The position numbers were made by a program, and so were the translations under genes. From positions 1 through 61,111 of the forward strand of contig NZ_JBJGXI010000033.1 of NCBI RefSeq assembly GCF_045635475.1: DNA of 61,111 nt. The letters are read 5' to 3'. Of this stretch, positions 51,531 to 61,086 are shown in pieces. Numbering within the stretch: the first letter of the stretch is position 1; the number at the start of each line of letters is the position of its first letter. This DNA comes from JBJGXI01 sp045635475. Lineage in GTDB: Bacteria > Bacillota > Bacilli > Bacillales > Amphibacillaceae. Below the pieces are notes generated by a model. It had not been told where the DNA came from. It saw only the letters and a program-made list of their open reading frames with translations, and searched no databases.

Positions 51531-52931
51531 CTACACTCTTTTCCAACGGGTCCCTTGAGCGGTATCCTCAAGCACTATATTTTTATCTTTTAGCTTATCT
51601 CTTATTTCGTCTGCTAAAGCAAAATTACGATTTTTTCTCGCTTCAATCCGGTCTTGAATCATTGCATCAATCTCTTCATCCAACAAATCTTCTTGTTGAA
51701 CTAGTTGAATACCTAAAATCTCCATTAACGACGACAAGGTTGATTGAAATTTTTCAATAACTTGTTCTGATGTTTGTTTGGATTGGAGATAGAGATTTGC
51801 ATCCTTCGTGATATCAAACAGAACAGAAATAGCATTGGCTGTATTAAAATCATCATCCATTTCATCAGTAAACCGTTGCTCATAATTATCGATTTTTTCT
51901 AACCATGATTGTATATCTTTATCTAAATTCGTACTAGATTGCTTTCTATGCTCTAAATTCTGGTACGCATTAACAATACGGTCCAAACTATTTTTCGCCG
52001 ATTCTAATAACGAATCACTGAAGTTAATCGGATTGCGATAATGGACACTAAGCATAAAGAAACGGATGACTTGTGGATCGTGTTTTTTCATTAAATCATG
52101 TGCAAGCACAAAATTACCAAGTGATTTTGACATTTTTTCATTGTTAATATTGATGTAGCCATTATGCATCCAATAGTTCGCGAAGTGTTTTCCTGTGCTA
52201 GCTTCCGATTGGGCTATCTCATTTTCATGATGAGGAAAAGTTAAATCCTGTCCCCCAGCATGGATATCAATAGTCTCGCCTAAATATTTCTGAACCATAG
52301 CAGAACATTCGATATGCCACCCCGGTCTACCTTCACCCCATGGGGATTTCCAGGCGATTTCTCCTGGCTTTGCTTGTTTCCACAAAGTAAAATCTAGCGG
52401 GTCATCTTTCTTCTCCCCAACTTGAATTCGTGCTCCGGAACGCAAGTCCTCTACAGATTGGTGAGACAGTTTACCATAATTATCAAATGAACGTGTCTTA
52501 AAATATACGTCTCCAGCCGCTTCATAAGCATGCCCTTTTTCAACCAAAGTCTCAATAAATGCAATGATATCATCCATTGTCTCGGTTACTCGTGGATGAT
52601 GATTCGCTATCTTTACACCTAAAGCATCAACATCTGCTAGATATGCATTGATAAACCGTTCAGAAACGTCTTGAACCTCTTCCCCTAATTCATTTGCCGC
52701 TTTAATGATTTTGTCATCTACATCAGTAAAATTCATTACATAGTTTACATCATAACCACGGTATTCTAAGAAACGTCTTACGGCATCAAAAACAATTGCC
52801 GGCCTGGCATTACCGATATGAATATAGTTGTATACAGTAGGACCACATACATACATTTTCACCTTACCCTTTTCGAGCGATTGAAAGGGCTCTTTTTTTC
52901 TTGTAAGTGTATTATAAATGTTGATCGTCAT
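51531..52931 (-). CDS. cysS: cysteinyl-tRNA synthetase
   Basis: 466 residues. Class I signatures YIHIGNARP (HIGH) and KMSKSLGN (KMSKS); zinc ligands include Cys in MYVCGPTVYN, Cys in HIECSAM and HHENEIAQSE. It charges tRNA-Cys. The gene overlaps cysE by 20 bases and shares its T-box control. Confidence 0.97.
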   Translation of the reverse strand: MTINIYNTLTRKKEPFQSLEKGKVKMYVCGPTVYNYIHIGNARPAIVFDAVRRFLEYRGYDVNYVMNFTDVDDKIIKAANELGEEVQDVSERFINAYLADVDALGVKIANHHPRVTETMDDIIAFIETLVEKGHAYEAAGDVYFKTRSFDNYGKLSHQSVEDLRSGARIQVGEKKDDPLDFTLWKQAKPGEIAWKSPWGEGRPGWHIECSAMVQKYLGETIDIHAGGQDLTFPHHENEIAQSEASTGKHFANYWMHNGYININNEKMSKSLGNFVLAHDLMKKHDPQVIRFFMLSVHYRNPINFSDSLLESAKNSLDRIVNAYQNLEHRKQSSTNLDKDIQSWLEKIDNYEQRFTDEMDDDFNTANAISVLFDITKDANLYLQSKQTSEQVIEKFQSTLSSLMEILGIQLVQQEDLLDEEIDAMIQDRIEARKNRNFALADEIRDKLKDKNIVLEDTAQGTRWKRV

Positions 52932-53589
52932 TAGTATTCACTCCTTTTAATTCGTTTACTTCTTTCCTAAGTTTATTAATTTCGCGTTCCATTTCCTTTA
53001 ATATCTCAGAAACCGGATCAGGCAATTTATGATGGTCAAGATCATTTCTAACACGCTCACCATTTTGAACAACGACACGTCCAGGTATACCTACAACAGT
53101 TGAGTGGGAAGGAACATCGTGCAATACCACCGAACCAGCACCTACTTTGGAGCTTTCCCCAATCGTAATTGACCCTAACACCTTAGCGCCGGTAGCTACA
53201 AGTACATTATCTTTCAGTGTCGGATGACGTTTACCTCTTTCCTTGCCTGTGCCACCTAAAGTAACTCCTTGAAAAATAGTCACATTATCTCCTATTTCAC
53301 ATGTCTCACCAATCACAACTCCCATGCCATGATCGATAAAAAAGCGCTGGCCAATTTTGGCACCTGGATGTATTTCAATACCTGTTAAAAAACGACTGAT
53401 TTGCGAAATGATTCGTGCCAGAAAGAAAAACTTCTTTCTGTAAAAAGCATGGGCGAGTCGGTGGGCCCATATCGCGTGTAACCCGGAATACGTTAATATA
53501 ACTTCAAAATAAGTGCGCGCTGCCGGGTCTTGATCAAAGACAACATTCACATCTTCCTTCAACATTCTAAATAGACCCACACCATCCAT
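52912..53589 (-). CDS. cysE: serine O-acetyltransferase
   Basis: 225 residues. N-terminal helical part, then a left-handed hexapeptide beta-helix (IEIHPGAKIGQRFFIDHGMG, IGETCEIGDNVTIFQGVTLGGTG) with the catalytic His of FIDHG. It makes O-acetylserine for cysteine synthesis. A Cys T-box lies 400 bases upstream, so expression rises when tRNA-Cys is uncharged. Confidence 0.96.
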   Translation of the reverse strand: MDGVGLFRMLKEDVNVVFDQDPAARTYFEVILTYSGLHAIWAHRLAHAFYRKKFFFLARIISQISRFLTGIEIHPGAKIGQRFFIDHGMGVVIGETCEIGDNVTIFQGVTLGGTGKERGKRHPTLKDNVLVATGAKVLGSITIGESSKVGAGSVVLHDVPSHSTVVGIPGRVVVQNGERVRNDLDHHKLPDPVSEILKEMEREINKLRKEVNELKGVNTNDDQHL

Positions 53590-53703
53590 CCTCCTCGGCT
53601 TTGTACTTTAATAAAAACTTTTTACGTAAGATTTATTGATTTTTAGCGTTCGTAATTTATCTAGTATCCGACGTAGTGCATCATCGTGTGCTAATCCGGC
53701 GCT

Positions 53704-53748
53704 GTGGAAAAACACGTCCTTTCCCGTCGGAGTGGCGTATTTTTCCAC
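53704..53748. repeat. short inverted repeat between T-box and cysE
   Basis: GTGGAAAAACACG and CGTATTTTTCCAC pair along 13 bases with one mismatch, around a 19-base spacer. It sits in the leader downstream of the T-box terminator and beside a second fold-back element. Confidence 0.6.
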
Positions 53749-53792
53749 ATCTTAGGCTAGTTTTCTGTTCCACACCTTTTATGAAGCGTAGG

Positions 53793-53894
53793 CCCTACAC
53801 TTTGACTCCTGCGGGACTAGTGGCGTAAGTGAGACCCCGGAGCGCGAAGGCGCGAGGAGGCTCACTAGCCCCCCGCGGAAAGCAAAGTGTAGGG
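53793..53894. repeat. 102-bp GC-rich fold-back repeat in the cysES leader
   Basis: Perfect 12-bp outer arms CCCTACACTTTG/CAAAGTGTAGGG enclose GCGGG/CCCGC, CTAGTG...CTCACTAG and a GCGC-gaag-GCGC hairpin. It is much richer in G+C than its surroundings. Elements with this ...GTGAGACCCCGG...GAGGAGGCTCAC... core are widespread between genes of Bacillaceae, as I recall. Here it separates the T-box from cysE. Confidence 0.8.
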
Positions 53895-53994
53895 ACGGAG
53901 CGGTGCACATGTAAGATCATTAAGCAACTAATTACTACGCCAGATATTACTTCTTTTGTACAAGAACACCAATCTTTTAGAAAACTGCCTAATA

Positions 53995-54240
53995 AAAAAG
54001 CGCAAGTGCCTCCGTGTTATAAACACAGAGACGCTTGCGCGCGGTTCCACTCTGTTTGGGAACTAGTATCCCCAACTCCAGTCTCTAGGTAACGGTAGAG
54101 AATTCCGCCCTTATCTACTAACTTCAATAAAGGACTCTAAGGTGCATTTCAAAAGTAATTGCTTAAAATCACTTCCAGCCAGTGGTGATTTTCTCTGCAT
54201 AAGCACGTTACTTCTTACTTCTCCTCATCAACGTTCTAAT
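53995..54240 (-). promoter_or_regulatory. T-box riboswitch, Cys specifier, upstream of cysES
   Basis: The T-box core GAGTGGAACCGCG (complement of about 54040-54052) is followed by a terminator, GCGCAAGCGTCTCTGTG...CACGGAGGCACTTGCGC then TTTTTT (complement of 53995-54041). Stem I is on the 5' side; the specifier region reads GAAATGCACC, presenting UGC (Cys). Uncharged tRNA-Cys would stabilise the antiterminator and switch cysE-cysS on. Confidence 0.88.
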
Positions 54241-54250
54241 TTGTAGTAAT

Positions 54251-54279
54251 ACTATATTATATTTAACGATTTTTGTGAA
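54251..54279 (-). promoter_or_regulatory. promoter for the cysES T-box transcript
   Basis: TTCACA (complement of 54274-54279), a 17-base spacer and TATAGT (complement of 54251-54256), just upstream of the T-box stem I. Confidence 0.6.
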
Positions 54280-54382
54280 CTAATTCGTTTTAGATTTTTT
54301 CAATTTGGTCCTTTTCATAATACTGACTTTATCCATTCGCATCCCCAAACTATATGCGGATGCATACAGCAGTGTAAGGAAG

Positions 54383-55852
54383 TTATGAAATGGACTCAAT
54401 TGCTGCTTTTAGTCTAGTTTGCACCACATCTTTACCAAGTAAATGAATCGCATTTGGAAGCTCTGGTCCATGTACCTGACCTGTGGTGGCTACACGGATC
54501 GGCATAAACAATTTTTTACCTTTTTGTTTCGTTTCTTTTTGTGTTGCTTTAATTTGCGCTTTAATAGTATCCGGTGTAAATTCGTTATCCTCTGAAAGTT
54601 TGTCAGAAAATACTTGAAGCACTTCTGTTACTTGTTCTTCTTGTAACACTTGCATTGCTTCCTCATTATAATCAATTTCTGTTTTAAAGAAAAGCTCTGT
54701 TAATTCCACAATTTCTTGTCCGTAACTTAATTGATCTTTGTATAGTCCAATTAACTCAAGTGCCCATTCCCGCTCATCATCACTCATTTGCTCTGATACT
54801 TTACCAGCATCTATTAAGTGTGGCAAGCTCAGTTCAATAACCTTGTCCATGTCAGCTGCTTTGATGTACTGGTTATTCATCCACTTCAATTTCTGCGGAT
54901 CAAATATTGCCGCGGAGGTAGATAAGCGTTCTGGATCAAACATTTCCTTAAATTGCTCACTAGTGAAAATCTCTTCTTCTCCAACCGGAGACCATCCAAG
55001 TAGGCCAATGAAATTAAATAATGCTTCCGGAAGATACCCGAGATTTTTGTATTGCTCAATGAACTGCAGAATATGCTGGTCCCGCTTACTAAGCTTCTTA
55101 CGGTTTTCATTTAAGATCAACGTCATATGGCCGAATTGAGGTGCTTCCCAACCGAATGCATCATATACCATCAATTGTTTAGGTGTATTAGAAATATGCT
55201 CTTCACCACGTAATACGTGTGAAATTTTCATCAAATGGTCATCGATCGCAACAGCAAAATTATACGTCGGAATCCCATTTTTCTTAACGATTACCCAATC
55301 ACCAAAATCACTAGAATCAAAGGTAATATTCTCACGTACAATGTCCTTGAAACGATATGTTTTACCCTCAGGAACGCGAAAGCGAATACTAGGCTGCCTA
55401 CCTTCATCTTCAAATTGTTTTTCTTGGTCAGCAGTCAGATTTCTATGTGCACCTGAATACATCGGTACTTGCCCATTCGCCTTTTGTTCCTCACGCTCTG
55501 CTTCTAACTCTTCTTCGGTCACATAGCATTTGTATGCTAAGCCGCGCTCAAGCAATTCATCAACATACTTTTTATAAATATCAAGACGCTCCATTTGGCG
55601 ATACGGGCCATAATCCCCGCCAACATCAGCACCTTCATCCCACTCAATACCAAGCCATTTCAAATAGCTAAGCTGGCTTTCCTCGCCGCCTTCAACATTA
55701 CGCTTTTGATCCGTATCCTCAATCCGGATGATAAATTTACCACCCAAATGTTTTGCAAATAAAAAATTAAATAATGCTGTACGTGCGTTTCCAATATGTA
55801 AGTGTCCAGTTGGACTAGGCGCATAACGTACTCTAACTTCGTTTCCCATCAT
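54383..55852 (-). CDS. gltX: glutamyl-tRNA synthetase
   Basis: 489 residues. Class I signatures APSPTGHLHIGNAR and KKLSKRDQ (KMSKS). In Bacillaceae GltX is non-discriminating and also misacylates tRNA-Gln for GatCAB. The start is an ATG after AAGGGG; a second ATG follows directly. It lies 33 bases after ispF and is followed by the T-box region. Confidence 0.97.
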   Translation of the reverse strand: MMGNEVRVRYAPSPTGHLHIGNARTALFNFLFAKHLGGKFIIRIEDTDQKRNVEGGEESQLSYLKWLGIEWDEGADVGGDYGPYRQMERLDIYKKYVDELLERGLAYKCYVTEEELEAEREEQKANGQVPMYSGAHRNLTADQEKQFEDEGRQPSIRFRVPEGKTYRFKDIVRENITFDSSDFGDWVIVKKNGIPTYNFAVAIDDHLMKISHVLRGEEHISNTPKQLMVYDAFGWEAPQFGHMTLILNENRKKLSKRDQHILQFIEQYKNLGYLPEALFNFIGLLGWSPVGEEEIFTSEQFKEMFDPERLSTSAAIFDPQKLKWMNNQYIKAADMDKVIELSLPHLIDAGKVSEQMSDDEREWALELIGLYKDQLSYGQEIVELTELFFKTEIDYNEEAMQVLQEEQVTEVLQVFSDKLSEDNEFTPDTIKAQIKATQKETKQKGKKLFMPIRVATTGQVHGPELPNAIHLLGKDVVQTRLKAAIESIS

Positions 55853-55885
55853 TATTACCCCTTTTCATTATTTACTCGAGCCTTA

Positions 55886-56362
55886 TTACTTGCTTTGCAA
55901 TAAAACGACTGCCTGACAAGCAATTCCCTCGCCTCTACCTGTGAAGCCTAATTTTTCGGTTGTTGTTGCTTTGACGTTAATTTGTGTGACTTCAACACCC
56001 ATTATGCGTGCTATGTTTTCTCTAATTTCACTGATATATGGTGCCATTTTCGGTGCCTGGGCGATCAATGTGCAATCTAAATTCCCCAAATGATAGCCTT
56101 GTTCACCCACTAGCATCATCACATGACTAAGCAATGTCGCAGAATCTGCATCTTTATACTTTGGGTCTGTATCAGGAAAATGTTTACCGATATCTCCCTC
56201 ACCTATTGCACCTAAGCAGGCATCTGCAATTGTATGTAGGAGTACATCAGCATCTGAATGCCCTAGCAAACCTTTTTCAAATGGAATCTCTATACCACCA
56301 ATAATACATTTTCTACCTTCTACTAATTGATGGACATCAAATCCTTGTCCAATTCGAAACAT
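55886..56362 (-). CDS. ispF: 2-C-methyl-D-erythritol 2,4-cyclodiphosphate synthase
   Basis: 158 residues from MFRIGQGFDVHQL; an upstream in-frame ATG overlaps ispD and lacks conservation. Metal-binding DVH and LLGHSDADVLLH motifs, and the C-terminal ATTTEKLGFTGRGEGIA. It makes cyclic MEcPP in the MEP isoprenoid pathway. It lies 13 bases after ispD. Confidence 0.96.
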   Translation of the reverse strand: MFRIGQGFDVHQLVEGRKCIIGGIEIPFEKGLLGHSDADVLLHTIADACLGAIGEGDIGKHFPDTDPKYKDADSATLLSHVMMLVGEQGYHLGNLDCTLIAQAPKMAPYISEIRENIARIMGVEVTQINVKATTTEKLGFTGRGEGIACQAVVLLQSK

Positions 56363-56375
56363 CAGATTAGCTCCT

Positions 56376-57065
56376 TTAGTCATTCATTTTATCTCTCAAA
56401 TAGGTGTCTGCTCTATGTAAATCTTCTGGTGTTGTTAATTTTATATTGTCATAGCTTCCTCGAACAATAGCAACCTCTTTGCCTAAGCGTTCTACTAACG
56501 ATGCATCATCTGTTCCTAAGTAATCCTCGTTTATTGCTCGCTCATGTGCATCATAGATAACATCGAATCGGAAAGCCTGTGGTGTTTGTGCGGCCCAAAG
56601 CGTTTGACGATCCAGTGTATGTAACTGACTACCAACGCGTTGCTTTATCGTATCTGTCACGGGAACAGCAAGTAAAGCAGCATATTTTTCCTGCGTTACT
56701 TGTGCGAGTCGATGTAGTGCATCAATTTCAATGAACGGTCTTGCTCCGTCATGGATAAAAACAATAGCCTCTGGGTCCTTGATTTGTTTAAGTCCAAGAA
56801 ACACACTGTTTTGTCTAAAAGCACCGCCTTCTACAAGTGTAATAGGTTTATTGAAGCTATGCTTATTTAAGAGCTGCTCCATTCGTTGTTTCTCTTTAGG
56901 ATTGACAACTAATATAATTTCTTTGCACCATGTATCTTTTTGAAAAACATCCAGTGTATGGATAATTAATGGCTTACCACCAATGGCAAGAAACTGTTTA
57001 TTATCACCGGCGTTCATGCGCTTCCCTTCACCAGCAGCTAATGTAATTGCGATATATTCAATCAT
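56376..57065 (-). CDS. ispD: 2-C-methyl-D-erythritol 4-phosphate cytidylyltransferase
   Basis: 229 residues. Nucleotidyl-transferase with AAGEGKRMNAGDNKQFL (P-loop-like) and VFIHDGARPFI, then PVTDTIKQ and ED-LGTDDASL. It makes CDP-ME, two steps before ispF. A fold-back element and a terminator lie between it and yacL. Confidence 0.96.
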   Translation of the reverse strand: MIEYIAITLAAGEGKRMNAGDNKQFLAIGGKPLIIHTLDVFQKDTWCKEIILVVNPKEKQRMEQLLNKHSFNKPITLVEGGAFRQNSVFLGLKQIKDPEAIVFIHDGARPFIEIDALHRLAQVTQEKYAALLAVPVTDTIKQRVGSQLHTLDRQTLWAAQTPQAFRFDVIYDAHERAINEDYLGTDDASLVERLGKEVAIVRGSYDNIKLTTPEDLHRADTYLRDKMND

Positions 57066-57130
57066 ATTGATCTACTCCGATGCATATAGTTATAGTAAAG
57101 GAAGCTTGTACACCAAATCCTTTAAGAGGT

Positions 57131-57299
57131 TGTTCAAAAAGTCCGCTTTTTATCACGAAGCCTATTCAAGATGTATCACGCTTCGAATATTGGATTCAGC
57201 CGAAAAATCCGGTCCTCACGTAGCTTGTGACTACGCTCCGGTCCTCTTTTTCTAGCTTCATCCAATCTTCTCGGTGCTAAAAACCGAACTTTTTGAACA
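57131..57299. repeat. 169-bp MITE-like fold-back element between yacL and ispD
   Basis: Terminal arms TGTTCAAAAAGT-CG-TTTTTA-CAC agree over about 24 bases with few mismatches, with further internal complementarity (CGTAGC...CTACG). No coding frame. It has ends and size like a short non-autonomous element. Confidence 0.7.
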
Positions 57300-57324
57300 C
57301 GCACTTTAAAACTCATTTCTTTAC

Positions 57325-57364
57325 AAAACAAAAGCGATAACTATATGTTATCACTTTTGTTTTT
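57325..57364. terminator. terminator after yacL
   Basis: AACAAAAG-GATAAC arms (about 16 bp, one G-U/mismatch) around ATATA, followed by TTTTG on the minus strand. Both strands end in T-rich runs. Confidence 0.85.
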
Positions 57365-57386
57365 CACATTATAATTTATACCTTTT

Positions 57387-58484
57387 TTACAGTGCTTTTT
57401 CAAGTAATTTCGGCTTTGCAAATATCATTCTACCCGCAGAAGTCTGTAAAACACTCGTAATTAGCACTTCAATTGTTTTACCAATATAATCTCTGCCTTC
57501 TTCTACAACGATCATCGTTCCATCATCGAGATAGGCAACACCTTGGTTATGTTCTTTACCGTCTTTTATAACCTGAACAGATAATTCTTCACCAGGTAGT
57601 ACAACCGGTTTAACAGCATTTGCTAAATCATTAATGTTGAGCACTTGAACATTTTGAAACTCACAAACTTTATTTAAGTTAAAATCATTCGTAACCACGA
57701 TACCATTAATGACTTTCGCAAGTTTGACAAGCTTACTATCTACTTCTTGTATTTCTTCAAAATCACCTTCATAGATTTCAACATTCACTGTTAATTGTTT
57801 TTGCATTCTATTTAGTACATCTAGGCCTCTTCTTCCGCGATTACGTTTCAATACATCAGATGAATCTGCTATATGCTGCAGTTCCTCCAGCACGAATTGT
57901 GGAATGATGACAGTACCTTCTAGAAAACTTGTTTGACAAATATCTGCTATTCTTCCATCAATAATAACGCTTGTATCCAAGATTTTTGCTTTCGGCAGTA
58001 GTTCTTCCTCTTCTTCTGAACCATCCGCATGCTTTTTCTTATCTTTTTCCTTCTTGGCTATCGTTAGTAGATTTAAAAATTCGTCTCTTCTTTTAAATCC
58101 AACCTGAAAACCAAAGTAACCTAATAAGAACGTTAGAAATATCGGTACAATCTGTAATACTGGAATTGGCGGAATTACCATACTAATTAAATATGCAATT
58201 ACTAAACCTATAATAATACCTAGGCTTCCAAATAATAGATCGGCCACCGGCGCCTTCACTAACGTTTCCTCTACCCAACGAAAGAAATTAGCTACATAAT
58301 CCACTGCCCAAAACGTTAATAAGTATAAAATAATAGCACCTAAAACTAGGCCTAATGTAGATTCAATCCAAGCCATACTAGTAATTTCTAATAGACCAAT
58401 TAAATCTGTCACATATAAATACCCTATCGTTCCACCTGCAATAATGATAAACAGTTGTATGATTCTTTTTAACACTTTGGTCAC
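57387..58484 (-). CDS. yacL: YacL, PIN/TRAM-domain membrane protein
   Basis: 365 residues. Four transmembrane helices (about 7-130), a charged linker (KKHADGSEEEEELLPK), a PIN-like nuclease domain (KILDTSVIIDGRIADICQ, conserved Asp, and TNDFNLNKV) and a C-terminal TRAM domain. Function unclear; a membrane-bound RNase is expected from the domains. It lies between disA and ispD. Confidence 0.92.
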   Translation of the reverse strand: MTKVLKRIIQLFIIIAGGTIGYLYVTDLIGLLEITSMAWIESTLGLVLGAIILYLLTFWAVDYVANFFRWVEETLVKAPVADLLFGSLGIIIGLVIAYLISMVIPPIPVLQIVPIFLTFLLGYFGFQVGFKRRDEFLNLLTIAKKEKDKKKHADGSEEEEELLPKAKILDTSVIIDGRIADICQTSFLEGTVIIPQFVLEELQHIADSSDVLKRNRGRRGLDVLNRMQKQLTVNVEIYEGDFEEIQEVDSKLVKLAKVINGIVVTNDFNLNKVCEFQNVQVLNINDLANAVKPVVLPGEELSVQVIKDGKEHNQGVAYLDDGTMIVVEEGRDYIGKTIEVLITSVLQTSAGRMIFAKPKLLEKAL

Positions 58485-58638
58485 CTCCTACACTCAGTAT
58501 TTCCAAATTTATATAAATTAACACATTGTATTAGCAAATCTTATTAATATAAAGTAACATATTCCACATACCCAGTCAATTTTAAGCAAATTTTAAATTT
58601 TACCACAAATACAATGTTAAGTCAATTTTTGACGCAGT

Positions 58639-59712
58639 TTAGATATGTCTGTCGATAAATAATTGTTCTTGAATTCGATTCAATCCATTTTTTATTTTCT
58701 CAGCTCTAACTTCGCCTACACCATTTACTTTTACAAGGTCTTGGGGCGATGCTTTAACAATCTCATTTATATAACCAAATTTTTCAATAATATAATCAAT
58801 AATCAACGTAGGTAATCTCGGGATCTTATGCATAATCCGGTAACCTCTTGAAATAATCGTGGTATCCATTTTAGCATTCGTCGGATAACCAAGTAGTTTT
58901 GTTATATGGATGTCATCCATTAGATCTGTACGAGATTCATCTTGAATTTTAGATAAAATATAAAAAGGGTCATTTTCTTCACTGCAGCGATAATCTTTTA
59001 TTAATAAGATAGTTTCCCCTTCGAGATTGGATACCAATTCAGTCAATTGTAATTGGATTAATCGTCCTTCAGTCCCTAACTCGTTAATATAGTTTAATAT
59101 TTCTGTTTTTATTCGTAATACCATTTCTATCCGATGGATTACTTGAATTACTTCCGAAAGCGTAACAAGATCCTCGAACTCTAAGGCTCCCAAATCAGTA
59201 ATTCCTTGATCCAATACATTTTTATACTTCTCTAATGTTTGCATTGCTTGGTTAGCCTTCGTTAAGATGACGCCAATGTCTTTAAGCGCATAACGAATGT
59301 TGCTTTTATATAACGTTATTACATTTCGGCGTTCAGAGATTGCAACAACAAGGTTCTTTGTTTGCTTGGCTACACGTTCCGCTGTACGATGACGCATACC
59401 AGTTTCTTTAGATACAATCGATGGCTCTGGCATAAGTTGAACATTTGCATATAAAATAGTCGTTCCGTCATCATTTAGAACAATCGCTCCATCCATTTTT
59501 GCCAATTCATACAAACTGGCTGGTGTACACGGCGCATTTATTGCAAAGCCACCATCAATAATGCTAGCCATTTTTTCATTATTGCCAATCACGATTAATC
59601 CGCCAGTTTTTGCTCGCAGAACATTTTCGATTCCTTCTCTAATTGGAGTTCCTGGTGCCACAAATTTTAACATGTCACCGATATCTGTCTGCTTTATCTC
59701 CTGTAACTCCAT
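58639..59712 (-). CDS. disA: DNA integrity scanning diadenylate cyclase DisA
   Basis: 357 residues. DAC domain with KMDGAIVLNDDG (DGA) and GMRHRTAERVAK (RHR), and a C-terminal helix-hairpin-helix (VKASPQDLVKVNGVGEVRAEK) for branched DNA. It makes c-di-AMP and pauses on DNA damage, which delays sporulation. The start is directly adjacent to the radA stop (no gap). Confidence 0.97.
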   Translation of the reverse strand: MELQEIKQTDIGDMLKFVAPGTPIREGIENVLRAKTGGLIVIGNNEKMASIIDGGFAINAPCTPASLYELAKMDGAIVLNDDGTTILYANVQLMPEPSIVSKETGMRHRTAERVAKQTKNLVVAISERRNVITLYKSNIRYALKDIGVILTKANQAMQTLEKYKNVLDQGITDLGALEFEDLVTLSEVIQVIHRIEMVLRIKTEILNYINELGTEGRLIQLQLTELVSNLEGETILLIKDYRCSEENDPFYILSKIQDESRTDLMDDIHITKLLGYPTNAKMDTTIISRGYRIMHKIPRLPTLIIDYIIEKFGYINEIVKASPQDLVKVNGVGEVRAEKIKNGLNRIQEQLFIDRHI

Positions 59713-61086
59713 CTAACTTCCTCCCAATGATGCCTTCAATGCTTGTTGAACTGTACTAATACCTATTACTTCAATTCCATCGGGTGGCGTCCAACCTTCC
59801 AAATTTTTACTTGGAATAATCGCTCGCTTAAATCCTAGTTTAGCCGCTTCTTGCACACGTTGATCAATTCTAGATACCCGTCTAATTTCACCTGTAAGCC
59901 CTACTTCACCAATTAGTACATCATCAGGTCGTGAAATCTGATCTTTAAAACTTGAAGCAATGCTTACTGCAATGGCTAAATCAATCGCAGGTTCATCTAG
60001 TTTCACCCCGCCAGCAACCTTGACATATGCATCCTGATTTTGTAAGAGCAAACCTACCCTTTTTTCCAATACCGCCATTAATAATGGTACGCGATTATGA
60101 TCAATTCCTGTTGCCATTCTTCTAGGGTTCCCAAAACTCGTTGGAGATATGAGTGATTGTATTTCAACTAACACAGGCCTGGTTCCTTCCATCGATGCGA
60201 CTACAGTTGAACCAGCAGCGCCTTGCGATCTTTCTTCTAAGAAGATTTCAGATGGATTGAGCACTTCACGTAAACCTTCTTCTTTCATTTCAAAGATACC
60301 CATTTCATTTGTACTTCCAAACCGGTTTTTTACACCTCGCAAAATTCGAAACGTATGGTGACGTTCCCCCTCAAAATACAAGACAGCATCTACCATATGT
60401 TCTAGTAAACGTGGTCCAGCAATTGCTCCCTCTTTGGTAACGTGACCGACAATAAATATCGGGATGTTTTTGCTCTTTGCAACTCGCATTAACTCACTCG
60501 TACACTCTCGTACCTGGGACACACTTCCTGGTGCACTTGAAACATCTTCTTGAAATATAGTTTGAATCGAGTCAATAACAACAAATGATGGTTCTAATTG
60601 TTCTATTTGATTAACAATCTCCAATAAATTGGTTTCAGATAATACATATAAATTCTCAGATTTTACTCCTAATCGATCTGCACGAAGCTTCGTCTGTCGG
60701 ACCGATTCCTCTCCAGAAATGTATAGTACTTTGAGGTCTCGACTAGCAAGCTGATCTGATACTTGTAAAAGGAGGGTTGATTTACCAATCCCTGGATCTC
60801 CACCAACTAGAACTAAAGAACCTGGGACGATACCGCCACCAAGTACACGATTAAATTCAGGCATAGATGTTGTAACGCGTGGTTCTTGTTCAGACTGTAT
60901 TGAAGTTATTTTTTCCGGTTTTCTATTCTGGTCCGTTGTTCCCACTGTATGTCGAAATGTCTGCTTTAATGCAATTGTTTCCTCTGTTAGTGAGTTCCAT
61001 TTACCACATCCGGGACATTTACCCATCCATTTTGGGGCTTCGTAACCACATTCCTGACAAACAAATTTTGTCTTTCTTTTTGCCAC
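59713..61086 (-). CDS. radA: DNA repair protein RadA
   Basis: 457 residues. N-terminal zinc finger C10-x2-C13...C24-x2-C27, RecA-like ATPase with Walker A GGDPGIGKSTLL (about 94-105), the RadA-specific KNRFG, and a C-terminal Lon-protease-like domain (EVGLTGEIRRVSRIDQR). It promotes branch migration in recombination, and in B. subtilis interacts with DisA, encoded next to it. Confidence 0.97.
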   Translation of the reverse strand: MAKRKTKFVCQECGYEAPKWMGKCPGCGKWNSLTEETIALKQTFRHTVGTTDQNRKPEKITSIQSEQEPRVTTSMPEFNRVLGGGIVPGSLVLVGGDPGIGKSTLLLQVSDQLASRDLKVLYISGEESVRQTKLRADRLGVKSENLYVLSETNLLEIVNQIEQLEPSFVVIDSIQTIFQEDVSSAPGSVSQVRECTSELMRVAKSKNIPIFIVGHVTKEGAIAGPRLLEHMVDAVLYFEGERHHTFRILRGVKNRFGSTNEMGIFEMKEEGLREVLNPSEIFLEERSQGAAGSTVVASMEGTRPVLVEIQSLISPTSFGNPRRMATGIDHNRVPLLMAVLEKRVGLLLQNQDAYVKVAGGVKLDEPAIDLAIAVSIASSFKDQISRPDDVLIGEVGLTGEIRRVSRIDQRVQEAAKLGFKRAIIPSKNLEGWTPPDGIEVIGISTVQQALKASLGGS

